Below the pieces are notes generated by a model. That model searched no databases. It had not been told where the DNA came from and saw only the letters and a program-made list of their open reading frames with translations. The translations under genes were made by a program, and so were the position numbers. This document shows positions 36,517-45,337 of a stretch of 64,000 bases of DNA, in pieces. The first letter of the stretch is position 1; the number at the start of each line of letters is the position of its first letter. Source of the stretch: Rivularia sp. T60_A2020_040. GTDB lineage: Bacteria; Cyanobacteriota; Cyanobacteriia; Cyanobacteriales; Nostocaceae. Location: the NCBI GenBank assembly GCA_015272215.1, contig JACYMD010000095.1, forward strand, positions 26,905 through 90,904. Reading direction: 5' to 3'.

Positions 36517-36780
36517 ATGACAGCTAACTTATCTCTTAATTTGCATTATTTACCTGAAAATTTACCCTTAGATAATGCAGTTCGTATTGAATTAGTTGAA
36601 GGAATACCAATATTCCTTGCTTCTAGTCAGGTTCAGCAACGTATTCAGACATTAATCTATAAACAACAATACTCTACTCTTACTCTTGATGAAGACAAGG
36701 AATTAGATAGATACGAGGAACTGGATGATTATGTCAGTTTTGTGAACCGGATTATCAGAAATACTTTATTAGATAAGTAA
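36517..36780 (+). CDS. Small acidic orphan protein, possibly antitoxin-like
   Basis: This 87-residue acidic protein has VRIELVEGIPIFLASSQVQQRI (about 22-43), an EEDKELD-type helix and a C-terminal ELDDYVSFVNRIIRN (about 68-82). The pattern recalls a family of small cyanobacterial proteins that often sit beside small nuclease genes, but that link is from memory. No toxin or nuclease partner is next to it: the following gene is rbcS on the other strand. It could be a free antitoxin or a solitary regulator. Confidence 0.65.
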   Translation: MTANLSLNLHYLPENLPLDNAVRIELVEGIPIFLASSQVQQRIQTLIYKQQYSTLTLDEDKELDRYEELDDYVSFVNRIIRNTLLDK

Positions 36781-36929
36781 TTTTGTCTTTAAAAACATAT
36801 TTTTTCTTTTACTTTCTTTTTATTATTACATTTATAATTTCAATTCATAGACAAAAAACCTATAATAAAAACCAAAAATTCCCTCCCCACATTTTGCAGG
36901 AAGGGAAAATATCTAGCTTAATTCAAACC

Positions 36930-37277
36930 TTAGTATCTGTAACCACCACTACTTTGGTTGGGCTTGTGTACGATAAAGCTAAGAATTTGACATTGCTTAA
37001 CGTTGTCAAAACCAACTACACGAATGAAGCAGTTAGGAAACTGAGAGCGGCAACCTTGAACTTCAGCTAATACTTCTTGGGGGCTTCTAGCATTAAACAA
37101 AGGTAACTTCCACATTGTCCAATACATTTCTGTTGGTTCAGAAACTTCATTGAATTCAATCGCAGGAAAATAACCTTGATCTAAAATATATTGAATCTGA
37201 CGATTGATTTGAGCGTCATTTAAGGGTGGTAAGTAGGAAAGGGTTTCGTACCGACGCTCTTTTGGTAAAGTTTGCAT
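36930..37277 (-). CDS. rbcS: Ribulose bisphosphate carboxylase small subunit
   Basis: This 115-residue protein is the form IB small subunit of RuBisCO. It starts [19 protein letters not shown], has the family block [10 protein letters not shown] and ends with [17 protein letters not shown]. Four small subunits cap each end of the octameric large-subunit core inside the carboxysome. It lies last in rbcL-rbcX-rbcS, 175 bp after rbcX. Most of that gap is tandem repeats, unlike the compact operon found in many relatives. Intact. Confidence 0.97.
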   Translation of the reverse strand: MQTLPKERRYETLSYLPPLNDAQINRQIQYILDQGYFPAIEFNEVSEPTEMYWTMWKLPLFNARSPQEVLAEVQGCRSQFPNCFIRVVGFDNVKQCQILSFIVHKPNQSSGGYRY

Positions 37278-37452
37278 ATTTCTGTATTAGTTGTTATTGG
37301 TTAGTTGTTAGTTGTTAGTTGTTAGTTGTTAATTGTTATTGGTTAGTTGTTAGTTGTTAGTGATTAATTGTTAGTTATTAAAAACTCCTAACTCTTAACT
37401 CCGGTGGTACTAACTCCGGTGGTACTAACTCTTAACTCCTAACTCCTAATTC
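37278..37452. repeat. Tandem repeats between rbcX and rbcS
   Basis: Units of GTTAGTT (37298-37380) and TAACTCC/TAACTCT (37385-37456), with two reverse copies of the ACCACCGGAGTT motif (37398-37425), fill nearly the whole gap and reach into the last codons of rbcX. They separate two genes that must be transcribed together. Confidence 0.88.
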
Positions 37453-37869
37453 CTAACTGTTTTCGCTGGAAATTTCGTCCGAGCTACTATCAGATTTTGG
37501 TTGTTCTTCTTGGATACTGGAGTTAGATAAATCTAATTGCGTAATTCGCTCAAGATGCTGCCGACGATGTTCCATATTGGCTTGCACAATCCCAGTGCTA
37601 ACCATTTCCGGCAAAAATTCAGTTACTTCCTCCGCTAAATGCTGCCTGACTGTCATAATCCGTAAAGCCAACTCAGGCTTTTCTCGGAATAATTCTTCGA
37701 TATACGCTTCTCCATCTTGGATTTTTTCCTTGGTAGAAAAGCGATGTAGCCAAGCTGCAACATAAGGATTCGTTTCATTAATTTGAGCCGATACCGTTCT
37801 CACTGCTTGATAAGTCAAGTAGCTTTGCAGCATCTTGGCTGTGTCTTTGGCAATTTGCTTTATATCCAT
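37453..37869 (-). CDS. rbcX: RuBisCO assembly chaperone RbcX
   Basis: This 138-residue helical protein has the first-helix segment IAKDTAKMLQSYLTYQAVRTV (residues 5-25) and the central NPYVAAWLHRFSTKEKIQDGEAYIEELF (about 34-61). RbcX dimers clamp the C-terminal tail (EIKFEF) of newly folded RbcL and help it form the octamer. That tail sequence is present in the RbcL here. The last 20 residues are acidic and serine-rich, variable in the family. It lies 103 bp after rbcL in the operon. Confidence 0.95.
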   Translation of the reverse strand: MDIKQIAKDTAKMLQSYLTYQAVRTVSAQINETNPYVAAWLHRFSTKEKIQDGEAYIEELFREKPELALRIMTVRQHLAEEVTEFLPEMVSTGIVQANMEHRRQHLERITQLDLSNSSIQEEQPKSDSSSDEISSENS

Positions 37870-37972
37870 ACTTGACCCCAGCCCATAATAATTATGAGTT
37901 ATAAGTTTTGAGTTTTAAATTAAACAGATTTTAAACTTAAAACCCAAAACCAAACACTCACAACTAATACAT

Positions 37973-39403
37973 TTAGACGGTATCCATTGCCTCGAACTCG
38001 AACTTGATTTCTTTCCAAAGTTCACAAGCCGCAGCCAATTCAGGAGACCATTTCGCAGCTTCGCGGATAATATCATTACCTTCGCGAGCCAAGCTACGTC
38101 CTTCGTTACGCGCTTGAACGCAAGCTTCTAAGGCAACGCGGTTTGCAGTCGCACCAGGAGCGTTACCCCAAGGGTGTCCTAAAGTACCACCACCAAACTG
38201 GAGTACGGAATCATCACCAAAGATTTCGAGTAGTGCGGGCATATGCCATACGTGGATACCACCAGAAGCCACAGCCATTACACCAGGCATAGAAGCCCAA
38301 TCTTGGGTAAAGTAAATACCGCGAGACTTGTCTTGCTCGATATAGTTTTCACGCAACAGGTCAACAAAACCCATGGTAATACCGCGTTCGCCTTCAAGTT
38401 TACCAACTACAGTACCAGTATGGATGTGGTCTCCACCAGACATACGTAATGCTTTAGCTAATACGCGGAAGTGAATACCGTGGTTCTTTTGACGGTCAAT
38501 AACCGCGTGCATTGCTCTGTGGATGTGCAGCAATATACCGTTGTCACGACACCAGTGAGCCAAGGTTGTATTAGCGGTGAAACCTGCGGTCAGGTAGTCA
38601 TGCATGATGATGGGCATCTTGAGTTCTTTAGCGTACTCAGCCCGTTTGAGCATTTCTTCACAAGTAGGAGCAGTTACGTTCAAGTAGTGACCCTTGATTT
38701 CGCCAGTTTCTGCTTGTGCTTTGTAGATAGCATCAGCAACGAAGGTAAAACGGTCTCTCCATCTTTGGAAAGGTGCCGAGTTGATGTTTTCGTCGTCTTT
38801 GGTGAAGTCCAAACCACCGCGCAAACACTCGTATACAGCGCGTCCGTAGTTCTTCGCCGATAAACCCAACTTCGGTTTAATGGTACAACCCAATAAAGGA
38901 CGACCATATTTGTTCAACTTATCGCGCTCAACCTGAATACCGTGAGGAGGTCCTTGGAAAGTTTTGAGGTATGCTACAGGAATCCGCAAGTCTTCCAAAC
39001 GTAGCGCACGCAAAGCTTTGAAACCAAATACGTTACCTACAATCGAGGTCAAAACGTTAGTTACAGAACCTTCTTCAAACAAATCCAGAGGATAAGCTAC
39101 ATAACAAATATACTGGTTGTCTTCACCGCGAACTGGCTCGATATCATAGCAACGACCTTTGTAGCGGTCTAGGTCGGTGAGCAAATCAGTCCATACAGTT
39201 GTCCAGGTACCTGTAGAAGATTCAGCAGCTACAGCAGCACCAGCTTCTTCTGGGGGAACTCCGGGTTGGGGAGTCATCCGGAAAGCCGCTAAAAGGTCTG
39301 TATCTTTAGGAGTATAGTCCGGGGTGTAATAAGTTAATCTATAATCTTTTACCCCAGCTTCATAACCTGATTTAGACTGAGTTCTCGTTTGAGAGTAAGA
39401 CAT
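37973..39403 (-). CDS. rbcL: Ribulose bisphosphate carboxylase large subunit (form IB)
   Basis: In this 476-residue protein all catalytic parts are present: [14 protein letters not shown] with Lys176, the carbamylated lysine and metal ligands in [13 protein letters not shown] (Lys202, Asp204, Glu205), [13 protein letters not shown], and the flexible loop KLEGERG. It ends EFEAMDTV after the RbcX-binding EIKFEF. It fixes CO2 onto ribulose bisphosphate in carboxysomes. It is the first gene of rbcL-rbcX-rbcS, with a long upstream region likely to hold the promoter. Length and sequence are typical of filamentous cyanobacteria. Confidence 0.99.
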   Translation of the reverse strand: MSYSQTRTQSKSGYEAGVKDYRLTYYTPDYTPKDTDLLAAFRMTPQPGVPPEEAGAAVAAESSTGTWTTVWTDLLTDLDRYKGRCYDIEPVRGEDNQYICYVAYPLDLFEEGSVTNVLTSIVGNVFGFKALRALRLEDLRIPVAYLKTFQGPPHGIQVERDKLNKYGRPLLGCTIKPKLGLSAKNYGRAVYECLRGGLDFTKDDENINSAPFQRWRDRFTFVADAIYKAQAETGEIKGHYLNVTAPTCEEMLKRAEYAKELKMPIIMHDYLTAGFTANTTLAHWCRDNGILLHIHRAMHAVIDRQKNHGIHFRVLAKALRMSGGDHIHTGTVVGKLEGERGITMGFVDLLRENYIEQDKSRGIYFTQDWASMPGVMAVASGGIHVWHMPALLEIFGDDSVLQFGGGTLGHPWGNAPGATANRVALEACVQARNEGRSLAREGNDIIREAAKWSPELAAACELWKEIKFEFEAMDTV

Positions 39404-39979
39404 ATTTTATCCAATCCTAAAAATCAATCTTTTTGCTTACAAATTGCCTGACAGTAAAACCTGCGCTCAAATAGGATATTTCCTTGATAGGAAAAAATAT
39501 CAATTCCTCTTATTACTTGTGCGTATTCAAGGGACTTTTGTTTACCAAAATAAAGAATACTTAGCAAAGTCTCGATTTTTCAAGTTTCTACAAGTTCTCT
39601 GCCCCTATCAAACCCCAAGCAAATCAAAAAAAATTATTCCAACCTCGATATGTCTCAAACAACAAAAAGCAGAATTACTTTAACTTAGTTGAGATTTAGA
39701 CAAGCTAATAACGAAAGTCAAAACTGTACTTTGAGCAATCTGTAGCCTGTCTCACAATATATCAAGAATTTGATTGGTTATTATTTGAATTCTTTTAACT
39801 TTTATATTTGAATTTCTTATCATTTGCTAATTTTAACTTTTTATTAAGAAGTCTTTACAATATGACCGCTATAATGGTGAGTCTTTTTAGGTATTGGGAA
39901 TTGGGAATTGGGAAAGAAGCGAATGTTCGTTTAAGAATTATATTTTATGTAGAAAAATCTGTAATTCGGACTCAGTTGC
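39404..39979 (-). promoter_or_regulatory. Upstream region of rbcL
   Basis: This 576-bp AT-rich region lies between divergent rbcL and the SMI1-type gene. About 70-100 bp before rbcL an imperfect palindrome GATATTTCCT..AGGAAAAAATATC (39475-39501) could be a regulator site or leader hairpin. No clear NtcA (GTA-N8-TAC) site was seen, and no RbcR site could be fixed by eye. A short GGGAATT repeat lies at 39893-39913. Open frames inside have no support as genes. Confidence 0.4.
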
Positions 39980-40372
39980 ATGACAGATACTACAAGCACA
40001 AGTGAAACTAATTCATTCGATTGGAATTCTTTTCTGAAACAGTATAGCCGCGAGCTTCTTGAACGTATGGAAGATAGAGATTTTGCATCTGTACCATCAC
40101 AGATGATTGAAGCTGTTTGGTTAGGCTACCCAGGAGCGACAAATGAAGAAATTTCTGCGGCAGAAAATCGTTTAGGTATGACTTTACCACCTTCATATAA
40201 AAGCTTTTTAACTATCACTAACGGATGGTGGATGTTTGATGCTTTGTTTGGAGGACTTTATCCAGTTCAGGAAGTTGAAAGATTAGCTACAAAGAATCAG
40301 GAATTTATAGATAATTGGAATGAAGGCTGGGAAATAGGTGGGGGCGAATCTATTTCTGTATCTGATGAATAA
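39980..40372 (+). CDS. SMI1/KNR4 (SUKH) family protein, apparently shortened
   Basis: This 130-residue protein begins with a helical leader. It then shows the SUKH-1 core: WLGYPGATNEEISAAENRLGMTLPPSYKSFLTITNGWW (about 48-84), with G..E.eI...E..LG..LP..yk.fL...NG. The usual family length is 150-200 residues, and the C-terminal strands after the middle helices are missing, since it stops at ESISVSDE. SUKH proteins are often immunity proteins against nuclease toxins; no toxin is near. It may be a decaying remnant. Confidence 0.75.
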   Translation: MTDTTSTSETNSFDWNSFLKQYSRELLERMEDRDFASVPSQMIEAVWLGYPGATNEEISAAENRLGMTLPPSYKSFLTITNGWWMFDALFGGLYPVQEVERLATKNQEFIDNWNEGWEIGGGESISVSDE

Positions 40373-40735
40373 TGTAACAGAGGTGAGTCTTGTTCAATAA
40401 CGAAGCAATCATCTCAAAGGTACGGTTCATACAAGGTTTTGAAGGCTACTTACAATTTGTTGCGTAGCTCCGGTTAATTTATGCTGACTTACTTAGTACA
40501 GATTGATATCTTATGGATAGAATTAGCGATTCAAATAAAAAACGCAATGCTTGAATCTCACGCTTTGGTAGAGTAGATGCACTCCCAAGACAAGGCTTAC
40601 CCGATTTCTGCCAAAAGCAAAGGAAATTATCCGACAACTTTGCCGTAATTGTTGGCTACTGATTACTGCTCACTGTTAACTGTTGACTGCATAAAGGGAA
40701 CACTGTAACTAGTTGTTTTCGTAAAAATTATTATC
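40373..40735. other. Intergenic region after the SMI1-type gene
   Basis: This 363-bp region has no supported gene. It has no clear continuation of the SMI1 frame. Near the end are TTGACTG-type repeat units. Its higher-complexity middle part may be old coding DNA, but no product was recognised. Confidence 0.4.
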
Positions 40736-41821
40736 GTGGTGTTTTTTAATCAGCGTACTAATTTATTTGTCTGTTCTTCGTTGCTGGGCTTTGTGGTATT
40801 TTCGAGTTTTGGCGATCATGGCGTTGCGGCAGAAAAAACTCTCCAGGTAGATCCAACATATTTAACTCCGACTTATCCGGCTGCACCACCACCACCGCGA
40901 CAACAGCCTTTACCAGAACAAAGAAGACAAATCGAAAACATCGAAGAAACCGATTTTAGCGTCAAAGCGTTGCAGGGAGATTATACCGGAAATCTTTGGG
41001 TAGGTTACGGACGAGGTTTAACGCAAATTAATCCCCACACCGGCGAAATTTTAGCTCGCGTTAATTTGCCAAATCGTGCTATTGGGGCAATGGTACAAGA
41101 TAAAGTTGGACGATTGTGGGTGGGAAGTTATGAAGGATTAAAGCGAGTCGATCCCCGCAGCAATGAAATTACAGCCCAGAATTTATTTTTACCTTCCAAA
41201 AGAGTATTATCTTTACAAGTTGACAAACGCGGTTATGTTTGGGCGGGTACCGATAGCGGTTTGGCTTTGATTAGTCCCGATGAAGGGTTAATCATGACTA
41301 CCTTGAAAAAACTTCCCGGTGTTAGTGCAAATGCTATGACAATAGACGCTCAAGGTCATCTTTGGGTAGGTACTTTAGATGGTTTAGTGCGAGTTAATAC
41401 CGCCAAAGCTTTTGTAATCAAGCAAATTAAAGATTTACCCGGTACAACCGTCCAAACATTAGCCATTGACTCTTTAGGATTCATTTGGGCAGGAACACCA
41501 AATAATTTACTCGTTATCAACCCGAAAACTGGTGCAATATTACGTTCTGTAACATCTTTACGCGGACGCAATGTGACATCTATAAGTTTTGCTAAAGATA
41601 AAAGCGTTTGGGTTGGTACCGATAACGGTCTGTTACGATTAAATCCATATACAGGAGCCGTATTAGATCAAGTTGCCGGTCTACCTTCGAGTAGAATTAT
41701 TTCTATTGCTCCTGATGTTGGTAACAAATTATGGATTGGCACCAGTGAAGGTTTAGCTTGGTTAATGCCGAAAATGGAAAAAGCTAAACCCCATCTTGCT
41801 TTTACCCGCGCAGTGCAGTAA
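40736..41821 (+). CDS. Secreted beta-propeller protein (two-component-regulator-propeller type)
   Basis: This 361-residue protein has an N-terminal signal peptide (about 8-31, ending VAA). A proline-rich stretch follows, then about seven repeated blades of ~40 residues with the motif GxLWVGTxxGLxxxNPxTGxI (VWAGTDSGLALISPD, LWVGTLDGLVRVN, IWAGTPNNLLVINPKTG, VWVGTDNGLLRLNPYTG). This matches the sensor-propeller (Reg_prop) family, here as a free periplasmic or extracellular propeller without a kinase. The start is a GTG pair at 40736/40739. The blades probably bind a ligand or protein. Single gene. Confidence 0.88.
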   Translation: MVFFNQRTNLFVCSSLLGFVVFSSFGDHGVAAEKTLQVDPTYLTPTYPAAPPPPRQQPLPEQRRQIENIEETDFSVKALQGDYTGNLWVGYGRGLTQINPHTGEILARVNLPNRAIGAMVQDKVGRLWVGSYEGLKRVDPRSNEITAQNLFLPSKRVLSLQVDKRGYVWAGTDSGLALISPDEGLIMTTLKKLPGVSANAMTIDAQGHLWVGTLDGLVRVNTAKAFVIKQIKDLPGTTVQTLAIDSLGFIWAGTPNNLLVINPKTGAILRSVTSLRGRNVTSISFAKDKSVWVGTDNGLLRLNPYTGAVLDQVAGLPSSRIISIAPDVGNKLWIGTSEGLAWLMPKMEKAKPHLAFTRAVQ

Positions 41822-41840
41822 TTGGTAAAGGGACTTTCGG

Positions 41841-41914
41841 GATGGGGGGACAAGGGGATGGGGGGGGGACAAGGGGATGGGGGGACAAGGGGATGGGGGG
41901 ACAAGGGGATGGGG
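41841..41914. repeat. G-rich minisatellite (GGGGATGGGGGGACAA)
   Basis: Four to five units of GGGGATGGGGGGACAA form an inverted counterpart of the C-rich repeat at 29130-29220. Runs of six to nine G could form quadruplexes. It is followed by TGTCAACTGTCAACTGTCAACT units. Confidence 0.88.
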
Positions 41915-42003
41915 AAAAATAAATAAGAACTGTCAACTGTCAACTGTCAACTAACTCCTCATCTTCAATCCAAAATCCAAAATCTAAAATCCAAAATTGA
42001 ATT

Positions 42004-42771
42004 ATGGCTATCACTATCCAAAAATTAATTCAATACAAACAGCAACAGCGTCCCATTGTAGTTTTGACTGCTTGGGATTATCTGATTGCTCAGTTATTGG
42101 ATGATAGTGGGGTTGATTTAATTTTGGTTGGTGATTCGATGGCTGGGGTTTTGGGTTATCAAAATACGCTGCCGATTTCTCTCGAAGAAATGATACACCA
42201 TGCAAAAGCTGTCAGACGGGGAGTAAAGCAAGCTTTGATGGTAGTGGATTTACCGTTTATGACTTATCAAGAAAGCGTTGCTCAAGCGATGCATTCGGCG
42301 GGTAGGGTATTAAAAGAAACGGGAGCGCAGGCAGTAAAATTAGAAGGTGGATATCCGGCAATGATAAATACCATTGCTTGTTTGGTACAAGCGGGAATTC
42401 CGGTGATGGGACACGTTGGTTTAACACCGCAATCTGTAAATCAAATCGGTTTACGGCAACAAGGTAAGACAGAAGCAGCCCGAAACAAGATTTTGCAAGA
42501 GGCGATCGCCTTAGAACAAGCGGGTGCTTTTTCGATAGTTTTAGAACATATTGACCCAGATTTAGCATTAGAAATTACTAAAAAAGTTAGTATTCCTACT
42601 ATTGGAATTGGAGCCGGTTCTCACTGCGATGGACAGGTTTTAGTAACTTCTGATTTATTGGGACTTTCTGAAAAGCAGCCGCCGTTTGCTAAAGTTTATA
42701 CAAATTTACGGAAGACTATTACTCAAGCTGTAGAGGAGTTTAGTCAGGAAGTTCGAGAAGGAAAGTTTTAA
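42004..42771 (+). CDS. panB: 3-methyl-2-oxobutanoate hydroxymethyltransferase
   Basis: This 255-residue TIM-barrel enzyme transfers a hydroxymethyl group from methylene-tetrahydrofolate to alpha-ketoisovalerate, giving ketopantoate for pantothenate and CoA. It shows the metal-binding and substrate signatures [19 protein letters not shown] (41-59), VVDLPFMTY (about 80-88), [22 protein letters not shown] (about 130-142), and [15 protein letters not shown]. The ATG start comes directly after the tail of tandem repeats. Single gene, full length. Confidence 0.96.
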   Translation: MAITIQKLIQYKQQQRPIVVLTAWDYLIAQLLDDSGVDLILVGDSMAGVLGYQNTLPISLEEMIHHAKAVRRGVKQALMVVDLPFMTYQESVAQAMHSAGRVLKETGAQAVKLEGGYPAMINTIACLVQAGIPVMGHVGLTPQSVNQIGLRQQGKTEAARNKILQEAIALEQAGAFSIVLEHIDPDLALEITKKVSIPTIGIGAGSHCDGQVLVTSDLLGLSEKQPPFAKVYTNLRKTITQAVEEFSQEVREGKF

Positions 42772-43626
42772 AAGAGTTAGGAGTTAGTACCACCGGAGTT
42801 AGGAATATAGCAATCCTAAGTCCTATTGTGAAAAATTAGGCTTAAGTAGTAGTGCGTTAGCGCAGCGTGTCCGTCAGGACATACATCTTGCTCGCTTGTA
42901 GTAACTGATATTTTGCACCCGATGCATAATTAACGACATCATAAAAAATATATAAGTAACCAGACAGAATTAATTACAATATGGATTCTTTGCTAGGCAA
43001 GAATTTCAGCCCAATTTTTTTGTAATTAATTGTGTTTCACTACTTATAAATAAAAATATGACTAACATAAAAATTGAATAAAAATTTTAGTCCATTTTAA
43101 TGGACTTGTCCTATCAGACTGGGACTTGCAGTCCCAGGCGAGTAAGAAGGAAGTCAAACAATTAGTAATTATTTTGAGTATGGGTTAAATAAGTTTTTTA
43201 GTATTTTTCTCATATTTTTTTACTTATTTTAATTAATTATAGGACTTACGATATTTTTCCAATTTCTTCATGGTGCGTGACACCATAATTCTGATTATTG
43301 CGTAGAGACTTAATTTAACCATTGTCAATTGTTGATGGTTCATTATCAAGTATTGAACTTATAAGTTTAAATTTATACGATTGATTATTTTTTATATTCG
43401 CATACAAGACAATCACTTAATTAATACAGTAAATTATGTTACACAAAATTGTTTTTGCAATATCTTTCGCTTTTTGAATTTTTTATAAATAAATTAACTG
43501 TATAGGTCAGGGTGACATTATCGTGGGATATTGTAAATAGTAATTTATATATGAATTGCCGTTCGTTTAAGTTTAAAACTTACAGTTCTCACTACAAACA
43601 GTTATCAGCTTTAAAATACTTCTGTT
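42772..43626. other. Long intergenic region upstream of serA
   Basis: This 855-bp region has no supported gene. It includes the GAGTTAGTACCACCGGAGTT motif (42781-42800), a GCGTTAGCGCAGCGTGTCCGT stretch (42853-42873) typical of cyanobacterial repeats, the 97-bp element copy B, and an AT-rich stretch before serA. The promoter of serA must be in the last few hundred bases; no specific box is claimed. No serine riboswitch was recognised. Confidence 0.5.
43084..43180 (-). repeat. 97-bp dispersed element, copy B
   Basis: This is the reverse-orientation copy of 30650-30746, with about ten mismatches. The palindrome here is the perfect GGGACTTGCAGTCCC, plus AGTCCATTTTAATGGACT. Both copies lie in long AT-rich gaps upstream of genes. 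Confidence 0.85.
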
Positions 43627-45207
43627 ATGTCTAAGGTTCTAGTTTCCGATTCAATTGACCAGGCAGGGATTGACATCTTGTCTCAAGTTGCTAGCGTTGA
43701 TGTCAAATTAAATTTAAAGCCAGAGGAATTACAGCAAATTATTGGTGAATATGATGCACTGATGATTCGTTCGGGTACTCAGGTGACTCAAGAAATAATT
43801 GAGGCTGCCACAAATCTCAAAATTATCGGTCGTGCTGGTGTGGGTGTTGATAATGTCGATGTACCCGCAGCCACGCGCCGAGGAATTGTAGTAGTCAATT
43901 CTCCAGAAGGTAATACCATTGCCGCAGCCGAACACGCGATCGCGATGATGATGGCAATGTCTCGCAATATTGCCGATGCAAACGCTTCGGTAAAATCCGG
44001 TGAATGGGATCGCAAAAGTTTTGTTGGTACGGAAGTTTATAAAAAAACTTTAGGTATCGTCGGTTTAGGTAAAATTGGTTCTCATGTTGCTAGCGTAGCC
44101 AAAGCAATGGGAATGAAATTACTAGCTTTTGATCCGTTTATTTCCAACGAAAGAGCGGAACAAATGGGAGTTCAATTGGTAGATTTAGATTTACTGGCAC
44201 AACAAGCCGATTACATTACGCTACACATTCCTAAAACTCCAGAAACCACTCATTTAATTAACGCCAAAATGCTGGCGAAGATGAAACCCAACGCTCGGAT
44301 TATTAACTGCGCTCGCGGTGGAATCATTGATGAGGAAGCTTTGGCAGTTGCGCTCAAGGAAGGTACAATCAAGGGTGCGGCGTTGGATGTTTATGAGTCG
44401 GAACCTTTGGGTGAGTCTCCCTTAAAAGCTTTAGGAAAAGAAGTGGTTTTGACACCGCACTTGGGAGCATCCACAACCGAAGCCCAGGTAAATGTTGCCA
44501 TTGACGTAGCCGAACAAATTCGCGATGTATTATTAGGATTACCAGCGCGTTCTGCGGTAAATATTCCCGGACTCAATCCTGATGTCTTGGAAAAACTCAA
44601 ACCTTATATGGAACTAGCAGAAACATTAGGTAATTTGGTCGGACAGCTTGCCGGTGGCAGGGTAGAATTACTTAACGTTAGCTTGCAAGGAGAACTCGCA
44701 ACTAATAAAAGTCAACCCTTAGTTGTAGCTGCTCTCAAAGGATTGCTTTACCAAGCTTTACGGGAACGAGTAAATTATGTTAACGCTAGCATTGAAGCAA
44801 AAGAAAGAGGAATTCGCGTCATTGAAACGCGGGATGATTCAGTTAAGGATTACGCCGGTTCGCTGCATTTACAAGCAACAGGTAACTTAGGAACTCATGC
44901 TGTAACTGGTGCTTTGCTCGGTGGTGGAGAAATTCGCATTACCGACCTTGACGGTTTCCCCATTAACGTACCACCAAGTCGTTATATGCTATTTACTGTA
45001 CACCGTGATATGCCCGGAATTATCGGTAAAATAGGTTCCTTACTCGGCAGCTTTAACGTTAATATTGCCAGTATGCAGGTAGGACGTAAAATTGTTCGTG
45101 GTGATGCGGTAATGGTCTTGAGTATAGATGATCCCTTACCAGACGGAATCTTGAAAGAGATTACTAAAGTACCCGGCATTCGAGACGCATATACTGTTAC
45201 CCTTTAA
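43627..45207 (+). CDS. serA: D-3-phosphoglycerate dehydrogenase
   Basis: This 526-residue long-type enzyme catalyses the first step of serine synthesis. It has an N-terminal substrate/NAD domain with GRAGVGVDNVD (about 74-84), the Rossmann motif GIVGLGKIGSHVA (142-154), RGGIIDEEAL (about 230-239) and the active-site His in TPHLGASTTEAQ (about 278-289). An intervening domain (about 315-445) and a C-terminal ACT domain (about 453-526, beginning YMLFTVHRDMPGIIG) follow and probably give serine feedback control. Full length. Confidence 0.97.
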   Translation: MSKVLVSDSIDQAGIDILSQVASVDVKLNLKPEELQQIIGEYDALMIRSGTQVTQEIIEAATNLKIIGRAGVGVDNVDVPAATRRGIVVVNSPEGNTIAAAEHAIAMMMAMSRNIADANASVKSGEWDRKSFVGTEVYKKTLGIVGLGKIGSHVASVAKAMGMKLLAFDPFISNERAEQMGVQLVDLDLLAQQADYITLHIPKTPETTHLINAKMLAKMKPNARIINCARGGIIDEEALAVALKEGTIKGAALDVYESEPLGESPLKALGKEVVLTPHLGASTTEAQVNVAIDVAEQIRDVLLGLPARSAVNIPGLNPDVLEKLKPYMELAETLGNLVGQLAGGRVELLNVSLQGELATNKSQPLVVAALKGLLYQALRERVNYVNASIEAKERGIRVIETRDDSVKDYAGSLHLQATGNLGTHAVTGALLGGGEIRITDLDGFPINVPPSRYMLFTVHRDMPGIIGKIGSLLGSFNVNIASMQVGRKIVRGDAVMVLSIDDPLPDGILKEITKVPGIRDAYTVTL

Positions 45208-45290
45208 TTAATTTTGGATTTTAGATTTTGCGGAAAGTTTGGGGTGTAGATTCTCGAACCCCAAAACTTTCCAAGACGGATTTTGGATTA

Positions 45291-45335
45291 TTCTAAAATC
45301 TAAAATCTAAAATCTAAAATTTAAAATCTAAAATC
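45291..45335. repeat. ATCTAAA tandem repeat upstream of prmA
   Basis: AATCTAA-type heptamers repeat from about 45292 to 45335, with an inverted set (TTTTGGATTTTAGA) at 45210-45226 after serA. The same repeat type is at 41970 and 48362. Confidence 0.8.
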
Positions 45336-45337
45336 CG

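Noticed and set aside
36783..37070. 95-codon TTG-started frame with a hydrophobic start
   Set aside because: It overlaps rbcS antisense by about 140 bp, uses a weak start, and the hydrophobic part comes from T-rich DNA.
38471..38863. 130-codon plus-strand frame within rbcL
   Set aside because: Antisense to the highly conserved rbcL; no independent support.
39444..39683. 79-codon plus frame in the rbcL upstream region
   Set aside because: No ribosome binding site or family pattern; overlaps the expected promoter of rbcL.
39808..40005. 65-codon frame overlapping the start of the SMI1-type gene
   Set aside because: Contains a GGGAATT repeat and overlaps the better-supported gene; no family pattern.
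42772..43626. tRNA or riboswitch in the long gap before serA
   Set aside because: No cloverleaf with a GTTCRA loop and no known riboswitch core seen; the stretch is explained by repeats and AT-rich DNA.
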